Position numbers and translations under genes: made by a program
Shown here: positions 42,697-51,256 of the stretch, piece after piece
How positions within the stretch are numbered: the stretch's first letter is position 1
Layout: every line of letters begins with the position of its first letter
Source: Sunxiuqinia elliptica
GTDB taxonomy: Bacteria; Bacteroidota; Bacteroidia; Bacteroidales; Prolixibacteraceae
Reading direction: 5' to 3'
NCBI RefSeq assembly: GCF_900113005.1
Contig: NZ_FONW01000012.1
Location: 1-64,000, forward strand
DNA: 64,000 bases
The notes under the pieces: model-generated
The model's database searches: none
Told to the model about the DNA's origin: nothing
What the model saw: the letters and a program-made list of their open reading frames with translations, nothing else

Positions 42697-45282
42697 TTAT
42701 AACCAGCGTAGGTATTTACAGTCCTGTCGATGAGGCAGCTGCTCATTTTTAGGGAACATCCGAATTGCGTAGCTGTAAGCTCCTGGATGCATCAAGTGCA
42801 AGTTGAGCTTATAGGTTGCTAATTTTCCGTCTGTTCCTTCCAAGTCAAACTCTTTACATTCCACCAAGGTTGGTTCATCATTCCCTTCATTTTCAGTGAT
42901 GACGATTTCAACCCCCACATCGGCAGGAGCTAAGCCTTTTAAATCCAGCACCACTTTGGCCGGATACTCTTCGCCAATACGGATTGCATTGGTAATCCCA
43001 TCGGCTATTTCGAGTTCCTTCAATTCAATATCATCCCAGATAGCGGCCAAGTTTCCTTTCCACGAAGTGATTTCTTTCGCCAGCTTGAAGTTGTCAGCAT
43101 GTAAGCGCTGGCTTCTTTCAGCCTGTGGCTTATAGAAACGATCCTGGTAGTCGCGAATCATGCGGCAAGTGGTAAACTCGGGAGCAACTTGGGCTTGCGT
43201 ATTCTTAATAAACCCAACCCATTCTTCCGGGATATCATGTTCATTCCGATCGTAGAAGGTTGGAACAATCTCGTTTTCAAACAAGTTGTAAATGGTCTCC
43301 GCATCCAACTCATCCTGAAAGTCCTGCACATCGTAGGAACGTTCCAAAGGCAGTGCCCAGCCGGCTCCCTCGCGGTAACCTTCGACCCACCATCCATCCA
43401 AGACCGAGAAGTGTAAGGTGCCATTCATCACCCCTTTTTCTCCACTGGTCCCAGAGGCTTCCAGCGGGCGTGTTGGCGTATTCAGCCAAATATCAACCCC
43501 TTGAAGCAGCTGCTTGGCCAAGTTCATATCGTAATTCTGAACAAACAAAATTTTTCCAACAAACTCAGGGCGCTTGGAGATTTCTACAATGTAGCGAATC
43601 AAGTCTTGACCAGCTTTATCTGCGGGGTGTGCTTTTCCTGCAAAAATAAATTGTACCGGACGTTCCGGATCATTGACAATCTTCGACAAGCGATCCAGGT
43701 TGCGGAACAACAGATGAGCGCGTTTATAGGTCGCAAACCGTCGTGCAAAGCCAATGGTCAATGCATTCGGATTCAACGCATTCTTCACCTCGCCAATCAG
43801 TTTTGGATTCTCATTTCGCTTCACCCAAGTATCCGTAAAACGTTGTTTCACGTAGTCGATCAACTTGGCGCGTAAGTTTTGTTTTAAGTTCCAGATTTCC
43901 TGATCAGGGACTTTATAGATTTTATCCCAAAGATCAACATCCAACTGATTGTTTATAAAGTCTTTTCCGAAATATTTCAAGTGAATCTCTTTCCACTCCT
44001 TAGCCGTCCAAGTTGAGTAATGAACACCATTGGTCACATAGCCAATATTCAATTCTTCAGACAGGTAGCCTTCGTATAATGGTTTTAGAATATGCTTGGA
44101 CACATCGCCATGCAGCATACTTACTCCATTGATTCCCTGGGACAGGTTGGCTGCTAAAAAGCTCATATTAAAATGATCTTCGTACGGAGCAGCTTTTCCA
44201 AGCATAACAAATTCATCCCAGCTAAGACTTACCTTCGCAGGATACTTATTCATGTACATTTTAAACAAATCCTGATGGAATGAATCGTGTCCGGCAGGAA
44301 CTGGCGTATGGGTGGTGAACAAGGTTGACGCACGCACCACTTCTTTCGCCTCGGCATAGGTCAGTTGCTCTTCAGCAACTAAATTCGCAATTCGCTCCAA
44401 ACCAATCATAGCGGCATGCCCTTCGTTGCAGTGGAAAATGTCAGCATTAACATGTCCCAGTTTTTTCAATGCCCGAATCCCACCCAAACCAAGTAACATT
44501 TCCTGCTTTAAGCGGTTTTCGTTGTCTCCTCCATACAGGTGATGCGTTACAAATCGATCATTTTCGTTATTCGCCTCAAAGTCGGCATCAAGTAAATAAA
44601 GGCTAACAGCTCCCACTTTGGCTTCCCACAAACGAGCATAAAGCGGGCGTCCAGGATATTCAACTTCTACTTGAATCCAATTGCCATCGGCATCCATCGC
44701 CGGCTGCACTGGAATTTTTGAAAACTGCTGAGCTTCGTAATTTGCCATTTGATCGCCTTGCAACGAAATGGTTTGTTTAAAGTATCCATAGCGATACAAT
44801 AAACCGACAGCCACCAGGTTTGCTTTTGAGTCACTGGCTTCTTTCAGGTAATCACCAGCCAGAATTCCCAAGCCTCCTGAGAAAATTTTCAGACTATCGT
44901 GCAGGCCATATTCCATACTGAAATAGGCTATTTTAGGTCCCAAAGTATTTTTTCGTGCTGTCAGGTAATCCTGCAACTGTTTGTCAACAGCATGCATTTC
45001 AGACATAAATACTTCATCGCTCTCCAGTTCCTGGAATCGCTGGTAACTTACTTGCTCTAACAAGACAATTGGGTTGTGCGCACATTCATCCCATATTTCT
45101 TCGTCTATTTTGGCAAATAAATCACGTGCTTCAGTATTCCAACTCCACCAGAGATTTTTGCTCAACTCTTTCAGAGGAGCTAACTTTTCGGGAATGTTTG
45201 ATTCAACAAACAGTTTCTTCCAATTTGGCATATCCACAACAGGTCTTTTAATAAATCTAACACCTTCTGTCTTCATCTCCAT
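42697..45282 (-). CDS. glgP: Alpha-glucan phosphorylase (GT35)
   Basis: The 861-residue cytoplasmic enzyme releases glucose-1-phosphate from glycogen or maltodextrin using pyridoxal phosphate. Family segments are GLGILAGDYLKEASD (about 137), HCNEGHAAMIGLERI (about 284), and the PLP-binding region PLEASGTSGEKGVMNG, where Lys is the expected Schiff-base residue, followed by SVLDGWWVEGY. It is of the shorter T. maritima-like type with an N-terminal DUF3417 region. It is the distal member of the glycogen cluster but has its own -7 box upstream. Confidence 0.93.
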   Translation of the reverse strand: MEMKTEGVRFIKRPVVDMPNWKKLFVESNIPEKLAPLKELSKNLWWSWNTEARDLFAKIDEEIWDECAHNPIVLLEQVSYQRFQELESDEVFMSEMHAVDKQLQDYLTARKNTLGPKIAYFSMEYGLHDSLKIFSGGLGILAGDYLKEASDSKANLVAVGLLYRYGYFKQTISLQGDQMANYEAQQFSKIPVQPAMDADGNWIQVEVEYPGRPLYARLWEAKVGAVSLYLLDADFEANNENDRFVTHHLYGGDNENRLKQEMLLGLGGIRALKKLGHVNADIFHCNEGHAAMIGLERIANLVAEEQLTYAEAKEVVRASTLFTTHTPVPAGHDSFHQDLFKMYMNKYPAKVSLSWDEFVMLGKAAPYEDHFNMSFLAANLSQGINGVSMLHGDVSKHILKPLYEGYLSEELNIGYVTNGVHYSTWTAKEWKEIHLKYFGKDFINNQLDVDLWDKIYKVPDQEIWNLKQNLRAKLIDYVKQRFTDTWVKRNENPKLIGEVKNALNPNALTIGFARRFATYKRAHLLFRNLDRLSKIVNDPERPVQFIFAGKAHPADKAGQDLIRYIVEISKRPEFVGKILFVQNYDMNLAKQLLQGVDIWLNTPTRPLEASGTSGEKGVMNGTLHFSVLDGWWVEGYREGAGWALPLERSYDVQDFQDELDAETIYNLFENEIVPTFYDRNEHDIPEEWVGFIKNTQAQVAPEFTTCRMIRDYQDRFYKPQAERSQRLHADNFKLAKEITSWKGNLAAIWDDIELKELEIADGITNAIRIGEEYPAKVVLDLKGLAPADVGVEIVITENEGNDEPTLVECKEFDLEGTDGKLATYKLNLHLMHPGAYSYAIRMFPKNEQLPHRQDCKYLRWL

Positions 45283-45312
45283 TCACTCATTAAGTAGTCA
45301 AAAATTGGGTTA

Positions 45313-45356
45313 AGTGCAGTTGCACTATAACTGCCTTAAAAAGAGATGCAAAAGTA
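45313..45356 (-). promoter_or_regulatory. Promoter and leader dyad of the glucan phosphorylase gene
   Basis: The minus strand has TACTTTTG (45349-45356), an exact -7 box. A dyad AGTGCA-N2-TGCACT (45313-45326) lies downstream, inside the mRNA leader, and could be an operator. The gene can therefore be expressed apart from the GH57 gene cluster. Confidence 0.5.
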
Positions 45357-45412
45357 TTAAAAAACTTCTAACAAAGCTTTTTAACTAAAGATGCTCATGA
45401 TTTTGGTTCAAC

Positions 45413-46768
45413 TTATTTTTTACTTTTCTCTTTTGTTGAGCTCGTTTTAGGTTTAGTTGCGGTCTTTTTTTTCTTTTTCCGGGTTTGTAACCGGGCAATT
45501 TCCGATTCGTATTTCTTTAGTTTTTCTTCCTTCTCCTCCAACACTTTGTTCAGTTCGGCCAACCTCACCTCCAGCTCACTCTCTGGCACAAAGGTGTTCA
45601 GCCTCAGTTTAAAATCGCTTAAAACATTCATGTAGTTGATGAAGGCCTCGTACGGACTTTCGTACGGATTAAAATAATTATGCACCTCGCCATCGGAGAA
45701 GAACTTGGTACTCATGTAATAAAAATGATCACTCACTTGGAGGAAGTTCCAATCCTTATTCAATGCCGGGTCGTCAACCTTAGCCATCCGGTCGGTCAGT
45801 TCATAAAGTTTATCAAAAGCTTCCTGCTGCATTTCGTTCCCCAGCCAAGCAGTTAGGTCGCGTTCTTCGTCGGCCCACGAAATGGCATGGGGCACGCTGA
45901 CAGCAGAAACCGGTTGAAATTCTTCGATAATTTCAGAAGGCGTTGCAAATACAAAGTCCTTCTGCTTAAACACGGCATCGGGTAATTCCTCCAAAAACCG
46001 GAAAATCCCAGTTTTCTCCGACTGGTGTTCGCCAAATGTTTCGTAATCCATGAACAGGTTGAAAATCTCTTCATTCGAGTCACCATTCATCCAGCCCACA
46101 AGTTTCTGCGGTGTTAAAGGGTATTCGTTCCAAGCCTGGTTTGAGAATCGGAAAGCCATGTCATCACTCAGCTTGTAATTGCGCATTAACACTTTCAGGC
46201 GCGGATTAACGGCATTGCAATACAAAAAGTTCGGTGATTTCCACCCCAGAATATGCTTCGCACCTTCTGTCAACACAGCCTGAAAGCCCATTTCTGCTGC
46301 GGCAACACCGATATCATCGGAATAAACCATCTCGGTATTCCGAAAGACAGTGGGCCGCTGACCAAAGTAGTGTTGAATGGCATCACAGTGTTTGGTTACT
46401 TGCTCCTGAAAAAGCGACTTACTTTTCAGAGCAACCAATGAATGCGAATAAGTTTCTGCCAGGAATTCCACCTGACCGGTTTTAGCCAATTCCTGGAAAG
46501 ACTCCAGCACCTCAGGGGCATACATTTCAAATTGCTCCAAGGCGACACCAGTGATCGAAAAAGCAACTTTAAATTTCCCTTTGTATTTGTTGATCAACTC
46601 AAGCATCAGCTTATTAACCGGCAAATAACAATGATCAGCCACTTTTCTTAAAATGGTTTCATTCGCGTAATCGTCGTAATAATAATGATCGTTACCAATA
46701 TCGAAAAACCGGTAACGACGGTACCGAAATGGTTGATGTACCTGGAAGTAAAAACAAATGGCTTTCAT
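45413..46768 (-). CDS. GH57 family glycoside hydrolase (alpha-amylase-like)
   Basis: This 451-residue cytoplasmic glucan hydrolase or transferase has an N-terminal GH57 barrel. His11 is in the YFQVHQPFRYRRY motif, the nucleophile Glu146 in FRNTEMVYS and the acid/base Asp241 in MDYETFGEHQ. After about residue 385 comes a coiled coil (LAELNKVLEEKEEKLKKYESE, split near the middle) and a very basic Lys/Thr/Ser tail to the end. It follows the glycosyltransferase gene by 13 bp in the glycogen operon, an order widespread in Bacteroidia. It probably trims or rearranges glycogen. Confidence 0.92.
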   Translation of the reverse strand: MKAICFYFQVHQPFRYRRYRFFDIGNDHYYYDDYANETILRKVADHCYLPVNKLMLELINKYKGKFKVAFSITGVALEQFEMYAPEVLESFQELAKTGQVEFLAETYSHSLVALKSKSLFQEQVTKHCDAIQHYFGQRPTVFRNTEMVYSDDIGVAAAEMGFQAVLTEGAKHILGWKSPNFLYCNAVNPRLKVLMRNYKLSDDMAFRFSNQAWNEYPLTPQKLVGWMNGDSNEEIFNLFMDYETFGEHQSEKTGIFRFLEELPDAVFKQKDFVFATPSEIIEEFQPVSAVSVPHAISWADEERDLTAWLGNEMQQEAFDKLYELTDRMAKVDDPALNKDWNFLQVSDHFYYMSTKFFSDGEVHNYFNPYESPYEAFINYMNVLSDFKLRLNTFVPESELEVRLAELNKVLEEKEEKLKKYESEIARLQTRKKKKKTATKPKTSSTKEKSKK

Positions 46769-46781
46769 ATTGTTTATCTTT

Positions 46782-48074
46782 TTAGTCTATTTTCAAAGCA
46801 TCGTAATACACATCGCGAACATTTCTAGCAGAATTTTTCCACTGTAAACTGTCCACTTCTTTTTTACCGTATTTCATGAACATGTTCCACATGCCCGGAT
46901 AATTAAGTAATCCGTATATGGCATCAGCCATTGCATGCGTATCCCAATAGTCGGTTTTCACCGCATATTTCAAAATCTCAGAGACTCCGGACTGGTTGGA
47001 TATAATCACCGGAACGTTGGTTTGCATGGCCTCCAAGGGAACAATTCCAAAGGGTTCTGACACGGAAGGCATCACAAAAACATCACTCATCCGAAACATA
47101 TCAAACACATCATCTCCTTTTAAGAAACCGGTAAAATGAAACGAATCAGCTATTTTAAGCTCGGCAGCACGTTTCACCATATTGTTCATCATATCACCAC
47201 TTCCAGCCATCACAAAACGAACATTGCTCATTTTCTTTAAAACAAGGCTTGCTGCTTCCACAAAATATTCCGGTCCTTTTTGCATCGTAATCCGCCCCAA
47301 AAAGGTCACTATCTTATCGTTTACCCCTTTTTTCAAGCGGGCTTTTTCTTCTTTGCTAACCGGTTCCACTGCATTGTAAACAGTCGTTACTTTAGCCGGA
47401 TCAATCCCGTACTTTTCAATAACAATGCGCCGGGTCAAATTGCTCACGGTAATAATTTTATCTGCCGCATGCATGCCCCGCTGTTCAATCTCAAAAACCT
47501 GAGGATTAACACTTCCTCCACTGCGGTCGAAATCCGTCGCATGCACATGAATAACCAAGGGTTTACCACTGATTTCTTTGGCAGCAATTCCCGCTGGATA
47601 GGCCAGCCAATCATGAGCATGAATCAGGTCAAATTCCTGATCTCGGGCAATCACCTCTGCCACCAGCGAGTACTTATAAATTTCATACAACAGGTCATTC
47701 CCATACTTACCGGTAAAATGCAGTTTCCCTTCCTCATTGGTTTCAATAAACCGAGTGGAATTGGAGTACTTTTTACTGCTGAGTTTCCAAAACTCCTCCG
47801 GATCCATGTAGGGAACCATGCCCGACTCAACCTCATAATAGTCAATCTTCTTCTGAAGATCGCGAAAATGAACCTGCTTCCGGGTAATCGGAATATCATT
47901 GGCTCCAATCAATTTCATGCTTGATTGATCTTCGTCACCATGTGCTTTTGGAACCACAAAAGTGACATCCACATCCTTATAAGCTGCCAAGCCCCTTGTC
48001 AAGCCATAACAAGCCGTTCCCAAGCCTCCGGAAATATGAGGAGGAAACTCCCAACCAAACATTAATACTTTCAT
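46782..48074 (-). CDS. Glycosyltransferase, probable glycogen synthase (GT4/GT5-like)
   Basis: This protein is 430 residues from the ATG at 48074 (MKVLMFGWEFPP); a longer upstream frame lacks support. The GT-B fold is clear. The N-terminal HISGGLGTACYGLTRGL matches the glycogen-synthase-like acceptor region. The nucleotide-sugar domain has GRITMQKGPEYFVEAA and the EPFGIVPLEAM motif with the conserved Glu pair. It sits between the debranching enzyme and GH57, where Bacteroidota keep their glycogen-synthesis transferase. No glgC lies in the window, so the sugar donor is unknown. Confidence 0.88.
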   Translation of the reverse strand: MKVLMFGWEFPPHISGGLGTACYGLTRGLAAYKDVDVTFVVPKAHGDEDQSSMKLIGANDIPITRKQVHFRDLQKKIDYYEVESGMVPYMDPEEFWKLSSKKYSNSTRFIETNEEGKLHFTGKYGNDLLYEIYKYSLVAEVIARDQEFDLIHAHDWLAYPAGIAAKEISGKPLVIHVHATDFDRSGGSVNPQVFEIEQRGMHAADKIITVSNLTRRIVIEKYGIDPAKVTTVYNAVEPVSKEEKARLKKGVNDKIVTFLGRITMQKGPEYFVEAASLVLKKMSNVRFVMAGSGDMMNNMVKRAAELKIADSFHFTGFLKGDDVFDMFRMSDVFVMPSVSEPFGIVPLEAMQTNVPVIISNQSGVSEILKYAVKTDYWDTHAMADAIYGLLNYPGMWNMFMKYGKKEVDSLQWKNSARNVRDVYYDALKID

Positions 48075-48189
48075 GCGCCTAAAAATTAAAACCAAGACTC
48101 AAGACCAAAAAGCGATCAGCATTTCAGAATCTTTTGTCTTCGTTGTATTATCGATTCGTGTTCTCTTGTGCCTGCTTCTACCTATCGTT

Positions 48190-50136
48190 TTATTCCGAAT
48201 AGCTTATCATCAACTTGTAAGCTTTAATGACAGCAGCAACACTCCAGGCCTGAGATATTGCGCCCTTTCCTTGGTGTGGCGGATTGCCATTATAGTTTTC
48301 AGGAATTGTTCCGATGCAGTGAGCGGTCATCTCCTCCTCAAAATCTTCAACAATTCGCTTAATGAAAGGAACTCCTCCACGTTTGTGTATCTTCAGATAG
48401 GCCTCAACAAAAAACATGAGTAGCCAAGGCCACACCGTTCCCTGATGCAGTGTTTTTTCCCGTTCGGCAATACTACCCACACACAAGCCTTCATATTCGG
48501 CACTTTGGGGTGACAAGGTTCGTAAGCCTCTTGGTGTTAGCAACTGCTGTTTGGCCACACTGAGTATCTGCTTTTGTTTTTCGCGGTCCAAAGGACTGTA
48601 CTCCATCGCAGCAGCAATCACCATATTGGGGCGAATAGACCAATCGGGCACGCCAGCCTTAATGCAATCAGCCAAATACCCTTTTTCCTCATTCCAGAAA
48701 ATTTGAACGAACGCATCAGCAATTTGCTTCGGACAGGCTTCCCAATCTTTTACAAAGGCCTGATCATTTGAAGCTTCAGCCAATTCTAATGCAAAACAAA
48801 TAGCATTGTACCATAAGGCATTAACCTCAACAGGCATTCCTCCTCTTTTAACCACTGGTTGCCCATCAACATAGGAGTTCATCCAAGTTAAGGCCAAGTT
48901 ATCAGCTTCTCCTTCCAACAGGCAATGCCCATTCATTTTTATATTGAAATCCGTCCCGTTTCTGAAAGCTGTCAGAATTCCTTTCATCGCCTTCCCATAC
49001 TTTTCCCAGATATACTTCCAGTTTTTAGTTTCCTCGGCATATTGTTGCAAGGCCCAGAAGAACCACAAAGGCGTATCAACAGCATGATAAACCGGATCTT
49101 TCTGTTCTCCAACCAAAGGAAAGAGACCATTTTTAAGTTGCTTTAGCTGAGTATCAATAATGGGTTCAAATCGCTCGGGCTGATCCAGCTCCAATGATAA
49201 AGCAGGTAAAGCTACAAACGTTTGCCGAGGCATAGCTCCGTACCATGGAAAGCCGGCAATCAAATCCTGTTTCTTTCCTTGCTCGACAAAAAATTGCTGT
49301 GCCGCATTGTGCAGATTGCTCATAAAAGTATCCCGCGGTAAACGCTGGTTCAGCTCGCGCGTGAACTTCCCTTTTAACGACGGAATTTTTGCTTCCTCCG
49401 TTGACGCGGAAAAAATAATACTCTCGCCTTTCTTAATCGGCAGCTCAAAATACCCGGGTACAAATAAGTCTTCCCGAAAATCATAGCCTCTGTTCTTTTC
49501 CTTCAGGTATTCAATATTATTGTACCAATCGGGCACTGGGATGAATTCCACAGCCTTGGAAAACTGCATATGCAAAAACGGATAGCCTTCGTATAAACGC
49601 ATTTTAATTCCGTTGGGCACCTTTTGGTATTTTGTATTGGCATACATGTTGGCTTTGCTCAACTCGTGAACACTGCGGAAAGCCAAAAAGGGCTTAAAAC
49701 GCAACACTGTTGGCGAATGCGCTTCTTCCAAGGTATAGCGAATCAACACCTGCTGTTCCTTCTGCACCAAAATCCGCTCCTTACTTAAGACCACTCCTCC
49801 GACCCGGTATGTCGTTTTCGGGATTCGGTCCACTTCATAATCCCGAATATACTTGTGTCCCTTGGGCTCATAAAAGTCATTATCATACTTATGAATCCCC
49901 AAATTAAATTCGGCACCACGTTGCACAACGGTTTCATCGAAAGAAGACAGCAACACATGCTTGTCCTTATCGAGTGTATCAACAGGACAAACCAGTAGCC
50001 CATGATATTTCCGGGTATTGCATCCCGAAATCGTACTACTAATGTATGATCCTGCACGATTGGAGCGAAGGACTTCTCGATACAATGAATACTCGAGATT
50101 AACTAAACGACTTTTATCAAATTTTAAGTAGCTCAT
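48190..50136 (-). CDS. Amylo-alpha-1,6-glucosidase (glycogen debranching enzyme)
   Basis: The 648-residue protein has a GDE_N-type beta-sandwich (about 1-230; NRAGSYISSTISGCNTRKYHG, split near the Cys) and an (alpha/alpha)6 catalytic domain (about 265-640). GFPWYGAMPRQTFVALP, EGEADNLALTWMNSYVDG and LHQGTVWPWLLMFF carry the acidic and aromatic active-site residues typical of the family. It removes alpha-1,6 branches from glycogen. It is first in the GDE-GT-GH57 run and has its own -7 box (50216-50223). Confidence 0.93.
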   Translation of the reverse strand: MSYLKFDKSRLVNLEYSLYREVLRSNRAGSYISSTISGCNTRKYHGLLVCPVDTLDKDKHVLLSSFDETVVQRGAEFNLGIHKYDNDFYEPKGHKYIRDYEVDRIPKTTYRVGGVVLSKERILVQKEQQVLIRYTLEEAHSPTVLRFKPFLAFRSVHELSKANMYANTKYQKVPNGIKMRLYEGYPFLHMQFSKAVEFIPVPDWYNNIEYLKEKNRGYDFREDLFVPGYFELPIKKGESIIFSASTEEAKIPSLKGKFTRELNQRLPRDTFMSNLHNAAQQFFVEQGKKQDLIAGFPWYGAMPRQTFVALPALSLELDQPERFEPIIDTQLKQLKNGLFPLVGEQKDPVYHAVDTPLWFFWALQQYAEETKNWKYIWEKYGKAMKGILTAFRNGTDFNIKMNGHCLLEGEADNLALTWMNSYVDGQPVVKRGGMPVEVNALWYNAICFALELAEASNDQAFVKDWEACPKQIADAFVQIFWNEEKGYLADCIKAGVPDWSIRPNMVIAAAMEYSPLDREKQKQILSVAKQQLLTPRGLRTLSPQSAEYEGLCVGSIAEREKTLHQGTVWPWLLMFFVEAYLKIHKRGGVPFIKRIVEDFEEEMTAHCIGTIPENYNGNPPHQGKGAISQAWSVAAVIKAYKLMISYSE

Positions 50137-50215
50137 AGTTCCTGACTTTGGGCTTATTCACTATTGACTATTATTTTTCAAAAGAACGGGAGGCAAAGTG
50201 CTGAGGGGTATTCTA

Positions 50216-50223
50216 CAAATTTA
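50216..50223 (-). promoter_or_regulatory. -7 box (TAAATTTG) before the debranching enzyme gene
   Basis: This is an exact TAnnTTTG match on the minus strand, 80 bp before the ATG at 50136. It suggests that GDE-GT-GH57 is a separate transcription unit from glgB-GSCFA. Confidence 0.5.
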
Positions 50224-50242
50224 AAGAAACAAATTGGATCAT

Positions 50243-51256
50243 TTATTTCCCTCTGTGCTGATAACCATCCAATTCACGTTTAAAATGTTCTTTTTCCTTA
50301 CTTAAATTAAGAAAAGGAAATTTTTTTAATAAATCTTCGACCTCTTTTAAGTTATAAAACAGGAATTTTTCATACGCTTCGGCATTTCTATTGAAGGGTC
50401 GATGCCCCACAGCTTTCGATAGTTTACTCAGCCGTTTCATTAACTGTTGAGTCTCAGATTCAAACATCAAGCTCCCAAATTTCTGCCAAATATGCTCAAT
50501 CGACTGATTGCTAATATGCACCATATCAGGTGTATAAAAACGGTAATCCCGTAGTTCGTCCATCATAATTTCATAGGAAGGGAAATAGGCACATTGCTCA
50601 GTTCCAAAGCCGGTGACCAACCGATCAACGGCTAACAATAGTGCTGCTTTACTGAGTTGGTTGCCATGAGCACCATCTTTCCAGTGACGTATCGGACTGA
50701 CTGTAAGCAGGATCTTTAACTTTGGATTAAATTTCCAAAGGGCTGTCATTAGCTCCTTTAACTCATCAACAATTTCACCCGGCGTTAAGCGAAATCGCTT
50801 AAAATCAGCAGCTGGTAATTTATGGCAATTCGATACGATTCGTCCCGTTGGCTTCCATTCATACACCCACGATGTCCCCAACGAAACAATCAGGTAATCG
50901 CTACTCTTCAAGTGCTCAGCAGATGTTTTCAGCTGTTCATTCATGCGATCCAGCGCCTCGGCAGCATTGGTCGATGAAAAACGGCTATGATGATCAAAAC
51001 TGTGCCAAACTCCTTGATGCTCGAATAAATCATTCGCGGTGTACTGCTTCCCTTCCATCAGTAACTTCAAGCTGCGCGATACGGACAAGGGATTGTAAAC
51101 AATCCCAAAAGGATTCATGTCAACCTGAAATTTCAGTTCTTGCATCCGGATTCCAATATTCTCCGCAAAACACGATCCCACCATCATCAACTTAGACTGA
51201 TGGTCAATCTTCCACTCCAACTCCGGTAATTCTACTTCTGTATAATATTGATTCAT
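50243..51256 (-). CDS. GSCFA domain protein
   Basis: The 337-residue protein carries the family signature at residues about 26-33 (MVGSCFAENIG). It is followed by NPFGIVYNPLSVSRSL, the catalytic-like blocks SDYLIVSLGTSWVYEW and LLTVSPIRHWKDG, and the late DMVHISNQ. These match an SGNH-hydrolase-like arrangement (Ser, Gly, Asn and His blocks), but no substrate is known for the family. It starts on the base just before the glgB stop region, so it is co-translated with the branching enzyme. A role in glycogen-related acyl or ester chemistry is only an inference. Confidence 0.9.
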   Translation of the reverse strand: MNQYYTEVELPELEWKIDHQSKLMMVGSCFAENIGIRMQELKFQVDMNPFGIVYNPLSVSRSLKLLMEGKQYTANDLFEHQGVWHSFDHHSRFSSTNAAEALDRMNEQLKTSAEHLKSSDYLIVSLGTSWVYEWKPTGRIVSNCHKLPAADFKRFRLTPGEIVDELKELMTALWKFNPKLKILLTVSPIRHWKDGAHGNQLSKAALLLAVDRLVTGFGTEQCAYFPSYEIMMDELRDYRFYTPDMVHISNQSIEHIWQKFGSLMFESETQQLMKRLSKLSKAVGHRPFNRNAEAYEKFLFYNLKEVEDLLKKFPFLNLSKEKEHFKRELDGYQHRGK

